A stretch of 55,037 nucleotides of DNA from Candidatus Mediterraneibacter merdipullorum (lineage in GTDB: Bacteria; Bacillota; Clostridia; Lachnospirales; Lachnospiraceae): NCBI GenBank assembly GCA_019117125.1, contig DXAL01000010.1, forward strand, positions 1-55,037. The letters run 5' to 3'. The translations under genes and the position numbers were made by a program. Below are positions 52,552 to 55,037 of the stretch, piece by piece. Each line of letters begins with the position of its first letter. Position 1 is the stretch's first letter. Under the pieces are notes generated by a model. It searched no databases. It was not told where the DNA came from and saw nothing but the letters and a program-made list of their open reading frames with translations.

Positions 52552-53763
52552 TCACATGATCTGCACCAAATCCATCTTCGCAATCTCTTTTTCAATCCTG
52601 GACCGGTCTGTGATATGGTTATAAACTTCCATCGTGACACTGATGTTCGCATGTCCCATCACATACTGAACGACCTTCATATCCAGATCCGTCTCTGCCA
52701 TTCTGGTACAGGCTGTATGTCTGAGAATGTGGGCGGAAATGTGCGGCAGCTCTTCCGGCTTTCTCCTCTCCCGCTTTGCCAGCTCATTTTCTTCCTCATT
52801 ATACGCCTTCACAATATCCCGGAGAATAAAGTTCACGGTAGTCGGCATCATAGGACGTCCACTCCTGCTCATAAACACGAAATTCGAAAGCCCTTCGATT
52901 TTCACATCCCTTGGAATTCCCATCTGAAAATTCAGCCGTCTCTGAGTCTCAAAGGCTTTTGCCACCATTTTGCTCATGGGAATCTCCCGGATCCCGGCTT
53001 CTGTCTTCGGCATGGTCACATGAAAATCACACCCGTCTCCATAGTTCTTATAGATCAGCTGATGATTCACGTATACGGTCCTGGTCTTCAGATCTACGTC
53101 CTTCCAGGTGAGTCCGATCAGCTCCCCACAGCGGAGCCCAGTTCCAATCATCACCTGCAAAAGCGGCAGATAGATATGGAATACCTCACTGTTCTTTACA
53201 TAGTTCAGCAGATTTTTCTGTTGCTCAAAGGACAAGGCGGTGCGTTTCTTTTCCGGTTCCCCATAATCTCCCAGCGTTCTCTTGGCCGGATTCTTCCGGA
53301 TGATATCATCATCTACAGCCACCTCAAAGCTCGGTAAGATCATATTATGGAGAAACTTGATGGTACTGTGGGAATATTTCTGTTTGCTCAGCCGGGAATA
53401 AAACAGGCGTACATGAGATGGTCTTACCTGTACCACTTTCATCTGTCCGAGTTCATTCCTCACAAGACTGTTCCACATCCTTCTGTAATTGGCCTGTGTA
53501 CTCTCCGCCAGCTTTCTGGTATCCATGTGGATCTCAAACAGGTCATTAAGAGTCATGTTCTTGCATTGGGTATCGGTCAGAATTCCTTCGCTCTGGTCTT
53601 TCTCAATCTCTTTTTCTTTTTTCCTGAGTTCAGCCAGATCCGGAGAATAAACGGCCAGGCGTCTGCCGGTCCGTTCATCTTTGTAGCGATACATATAGAG
53701 TCCATCCTTGCGCTGAGATTCCCCGGTCCTCAGATTTCTTCCTCTATTGTCTTTTCTTGCCAC
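52552..53763 (-). CDS. int: Tn916-type tyrosine integrase
   Basis: A 403-aa integrase, starting with GTG. N-terminal arm-binding domain ('RRGRN..GESQRKDGLYMYRYKDERTGRR'-like), a core-binding SAM-like domain, and the catalytic domain with 'GTGLRCGELIGLTW' (Arg), 'HISAHILRHTACTRMA' (His and Arg) and 'MGHANISVTMEVYNHI' (His, nucleophile Tyr). It cuts and rejoins the element at its ends. It lies next to the end, as in Tn916/Tn1549. It appears intact. Confidence 0.95.
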   Translation of the reverse strand: MARKDNRGRNLRTGESQRKDGLYMYRYKDERTGRRLAVYSPDLAELRKKEKEIEKDQSEGILTDTQCKNMTLNDLFEIHMDTRKLAESTQANYRRMWNSLVRNELGQMKVVQVRPSHVRLFYSRLSKQKYSHSTIKFLHNMILPSFEVAVDDDIIRKNPAKRTLGDYGEPEKKRTALSFEQQKNLLNYVKNSEVFHIYLPLLQVMIGTGLRCGELIGLTWKDVDLKTRTVYVNHQLIYKNYGDGCDFHVTMPKTEAGIREIPMSKMVAKAFETQRRLNFQMGIPRDVKIEGLSNFVFMSRSGRPMMPTTVNFILRDIVKAYNEEENELAKRERRKPEELPHISAHILRHTACTRMAETDLDMKVVQYVMGHANISVTMEVYNHITDRSRIEKEIAKMDLVQIM

Positions 53764-54040
53764 AAAACCATTCCTTTCTGAAACAGTTCAGCCGTCTGGT
53801 GTCAGGAAACGGATTTATGCTTGCATAAAAATCCGGTGACTGACATCCAGATGTGATGAGCGCCCGTGAATGAGCAAAACAATGGCGACAGCCATCATTA
53901 GCACGTAAGTGCGGTTTTGCGAATGGCGCGTGCTGAACTGTTGCTTCTTTACTACTCACACCTCCCTGTTGTGGGGAATGGTCTTGTCCTGTCTATGAAA
54001 AGTATAGCACAAAACCCTCCCCACGCACATCCATGTTACT
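53764..54040. other. Non-coding gap between integrase and excisionase-like gene
   Basis: This 277-base stretch holds no convincing gene. GGATTTATGC..GCATAAAAATCC (about 53810-53833) is a hairpin. A minus-strand TTGTGC-TATACT string near 54001 resembles promoter parts. It may contain regulatory signals for integrase expression. Confidence 0.4.
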
Positions 54041-54235
54041 CTATTCCGCTATTGCTTCCAGATATTTCTCTACCTTCTGTACGGAGTACAATACCCGGCG
54101 GCCGATGGTGATCCGGGCTCCCGCATCTTCCGCAATCTTCCTTGCAGTCATCTGTCCGCAGGAAAGCATAGCGGCCAGACCTTCAATATCCACTGCCAGG
54201 CGGCAGTTGCTCTCTCTTTCTTTTGTCTGTCTCAT
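54041..54235 (-). CDS. xis: Excisionase-like small DNA-binding protein
   Basis: A 64-aa basic protein, 'LAVDIEGLAAMLSCGQMTARKIAEDAGARITIGRRVLYSVQKVEKYLEAIAE', with a MerR/Xis-like winged helix. It stops just before the integrase region and starts 1 base from the stop of the DnaC-like gene, as the excisionase does in Tn1549-like elements. It probably directs the integrase toward excision. Confidence 0.82.
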   Translation of the reverse strand: MRQTKERESNCRLAVDIEGLAAMLSCGQMTARKIAEDAGARITIGRRVLYSVQKVEKYLEAIAE

Positions 54236-55037
54236 TTACCTCATCTCCTCCTTTATTCTTTTCTGCATCCGCCCCAGCTTTTCCTGAGCCGTACGTTTTC
54301 GAAAACTCTCACCTTTAAACTGAACCGGCACGCACATCTCCAGCAGCCGGTCATAAATCCTGGCATGTGCTATATCCTGCGGATTCTTTAACTCCTGCAG
54401 CGTCAGATTTGTCGTCACAATCAGGGGCTTCCCGCTCCGATATCTTCCGTCAATCACCGCATAGATCTGTTCCAGTCCGTACTCTGTTCCCCGCTCCATT
54501 CCAAAATCATCCAGAATCAGCAGCGGAACTCTGCACAGATTTTTTATGTATGTGTTCTTCTCTGAAAAATTAGCAGACAGATCATTCAGCACTTCTGCAA
54601 AATTGTTCATACGTACTTCTATCTCCTGTTCCAACAGTGCATTGGCAATACAGCCTGCCAGAAAACTTTTCCCGGTTCCCACTGCTCCCCAGAAGAGGTA
54701 GCCTGTCTTCTCCGCCTTCATTGTTTCCCAGTCTTTCAGATAAAGCTTTGCAAGCACGGTATTTTCGGAAAGCCCCTTATCATTCTTAAACGTCCATTCC
54801 TTCATGGATCTATCCGAGAAACAATGTTCCTTCAATTCTCTGACTACAGCTTCATGGCGCTGCTGTTCCCGGTACTGTTCCTCTTCTTTTCTCTTTTGTC
54901 TCCGGCACTCACATTCACGCGGATGTTTTTTTATTCCCAAAACTCCGACTTTTTCCTGATCGAAATAAGCCTCCTTCGGTTCATGGCATTGTCCACAATA
55001 CAGGAGTCCGTCTTCTCCGATGTAATCCTCCCGGGTT
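54236..55037 (-). CDS. DnaC/IstB-like AAA+ ATPase of the element (cut by window edge)
   Basis: The frame is open to the window edge. Near the edge is a zinc-finger-like 'LLYCGQCHEPKEAYF' and 'HPRECECRRQKR'. The P-loop is 'FWGAVGTGKSFLAGCIA', Walker B 'LLILDDFGME', sensor 'LIVTTNLTLQEL' and Arg finger region 'RIYDRLLEMCVPV'. It resembles DnaC-type helicase loaders encoded by Tn1549-like conjugative elements and probably helps replicate or transfer the element. At least 267 residues are visible; the true start lies outside. Confidence 0.87.
   Translation of the reverse strand, partial: TREDYIGEDGLLYCGQCHEPKEAYFDQEKVGVLGIKKHPRECECRRQKRKEEEQYREQQRHEAVVRELKEHCFSDRSMKEWTFKNDKGLSENTVLAKLYLKDWETMKAEKTGYLFWGAVGTGKSFLAGCIANALLEQEIEVRMNNFAEVLNDLSANFSEKNTYIKNLCRVPLLILDDFGMERGTEYGLEQIYAVIDGRYRSGKPLIVTTNLTLQELKNPQDIAHARIYDRLLEMCVPVQFKGESFRKRTAQEKLGRMQKRIKEEMR

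Larger units (their letters stand above)
52240..55037. mobile_element. One end of a Tn1549/Tn916-like integrative conjugative element
   Basis: The right part of the window holds an integrase, a small excisionase-like protein and a DnaC-like ATPase in that order on the minus strand. From about 52240 the sequence becomes AT-rich with repeated short motifs, as at Tn916-family ends. The element continues beyond the window, so the far end, the conjugation genes and cargo are unseen. It interrupts an AraC-type gene. Confidence 0.82.

Overview
This window looks like a chromosomal segment of a spore-forming, anaerobic Gram-positive bacterium, most likely a gut Lachnospiraceae (class Clostridia). The signs are a V-type ATPase operon, spoIIID, an HPr-like protein, a BmpA-type nucleoside ABC transporter, an ECF-transporter gene, a Tn916/Tn1549-type integrative element, purine-rich Shine-Dalgarno sequences and moderate GC content. 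The genus is not determined from the sequence.

Layout. (1) 1-8564, plus strand: V-type ATP synthase operon C-I-K-F-E-A-B-(HAD phosphatase)-D, with a structured repeat element between K and F. (2) 8695-12246, minus: an Rpn-type nuclease with Gln-Gly repeats, a small unknown protein, an HTH-less biotin ligase, and ornithine carbamoyltransferase with a good promoter and two tandem ARG-box-like sites. (3) 12395-28803, minus: a long nucleoside-catabolism locus in the order deoC, long transaldolase-like protein, DUF1097-like membrane protein, VOC protein, deoB, Fe-alcohol dehydrogenase, amidohydrolase, BMP lipoprotein, nucleoside phosphorylase, ABC ATPase and two permeases, transketolase, DeoR regulator, PHP phosphoesterase. 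Together these can import nucleosides, split them, convert (deoxy)ribose phosphates to glycolytic intermediates and reduce the acetaldehyde. A shared ATAACAAAT motif sits at the deoC and deoR promoters. (4) 29043-32758, minus: TrmH/SpoU RNA methyltransferase, TrkA/TrkH potassium uptake, PepSY lipoprotein.

(5) 32855-38616, minus: the most interesting locus. It is a dlt-like cluster: adenylation enzyme, PLP decarboxylase, acyl carrier protein, MBOAT acyltransferase and SGNH protein. The decarboxylase looks more like the carrier-protein-dependent BtrK family than LysA. It suggests a cell-envelope modification with a decarboxylated or otherwise unusual amino acid. Three 11-bp-spaced direct repeats upstream look like a response-regulator site. 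(6) 38773-39133: tRNA-Cys with its own promoter and terminator and a transcribed leader made of two 92-bp tandem repeats.

(7) 39153-45741, minus: an 817-aa anchored protein, a methyltransferase, NiaR, NadC and remnants of nadB and nadA. nadA has lost its middle domain in frame and nadB its FAD-binding 5' third, so de novo quinolinate synthesis is predicted to be dead. (8) 46034-49273: NYN/OST-HTH protein, YfcE-like phosphoesterase, ribosomal protein L25, an HPr-like protein without the active histidine, and spoIIID, whose ribosome-binding site lies in a terminator-like hairpin. (9) 49363-52235, minus: a dGTPase with a deleted middle, an EcfT truncated and fused to a foreign tail, an ECF S component and a 5'-truncated AraC regulator. 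(10) 52240-55037: one end of a Tn1549/Tn916-like element (integrase, excisionase-like protein, DnaC-like ATPase running off the window).

The 44-52 kb part therefore carries several independent gene-breaking deletions next to an integrated element. This could be real decay or an assembly problem, and the sequence alone cannot decide. All assignments come from reading motifs and recalling family features; no searches were run.
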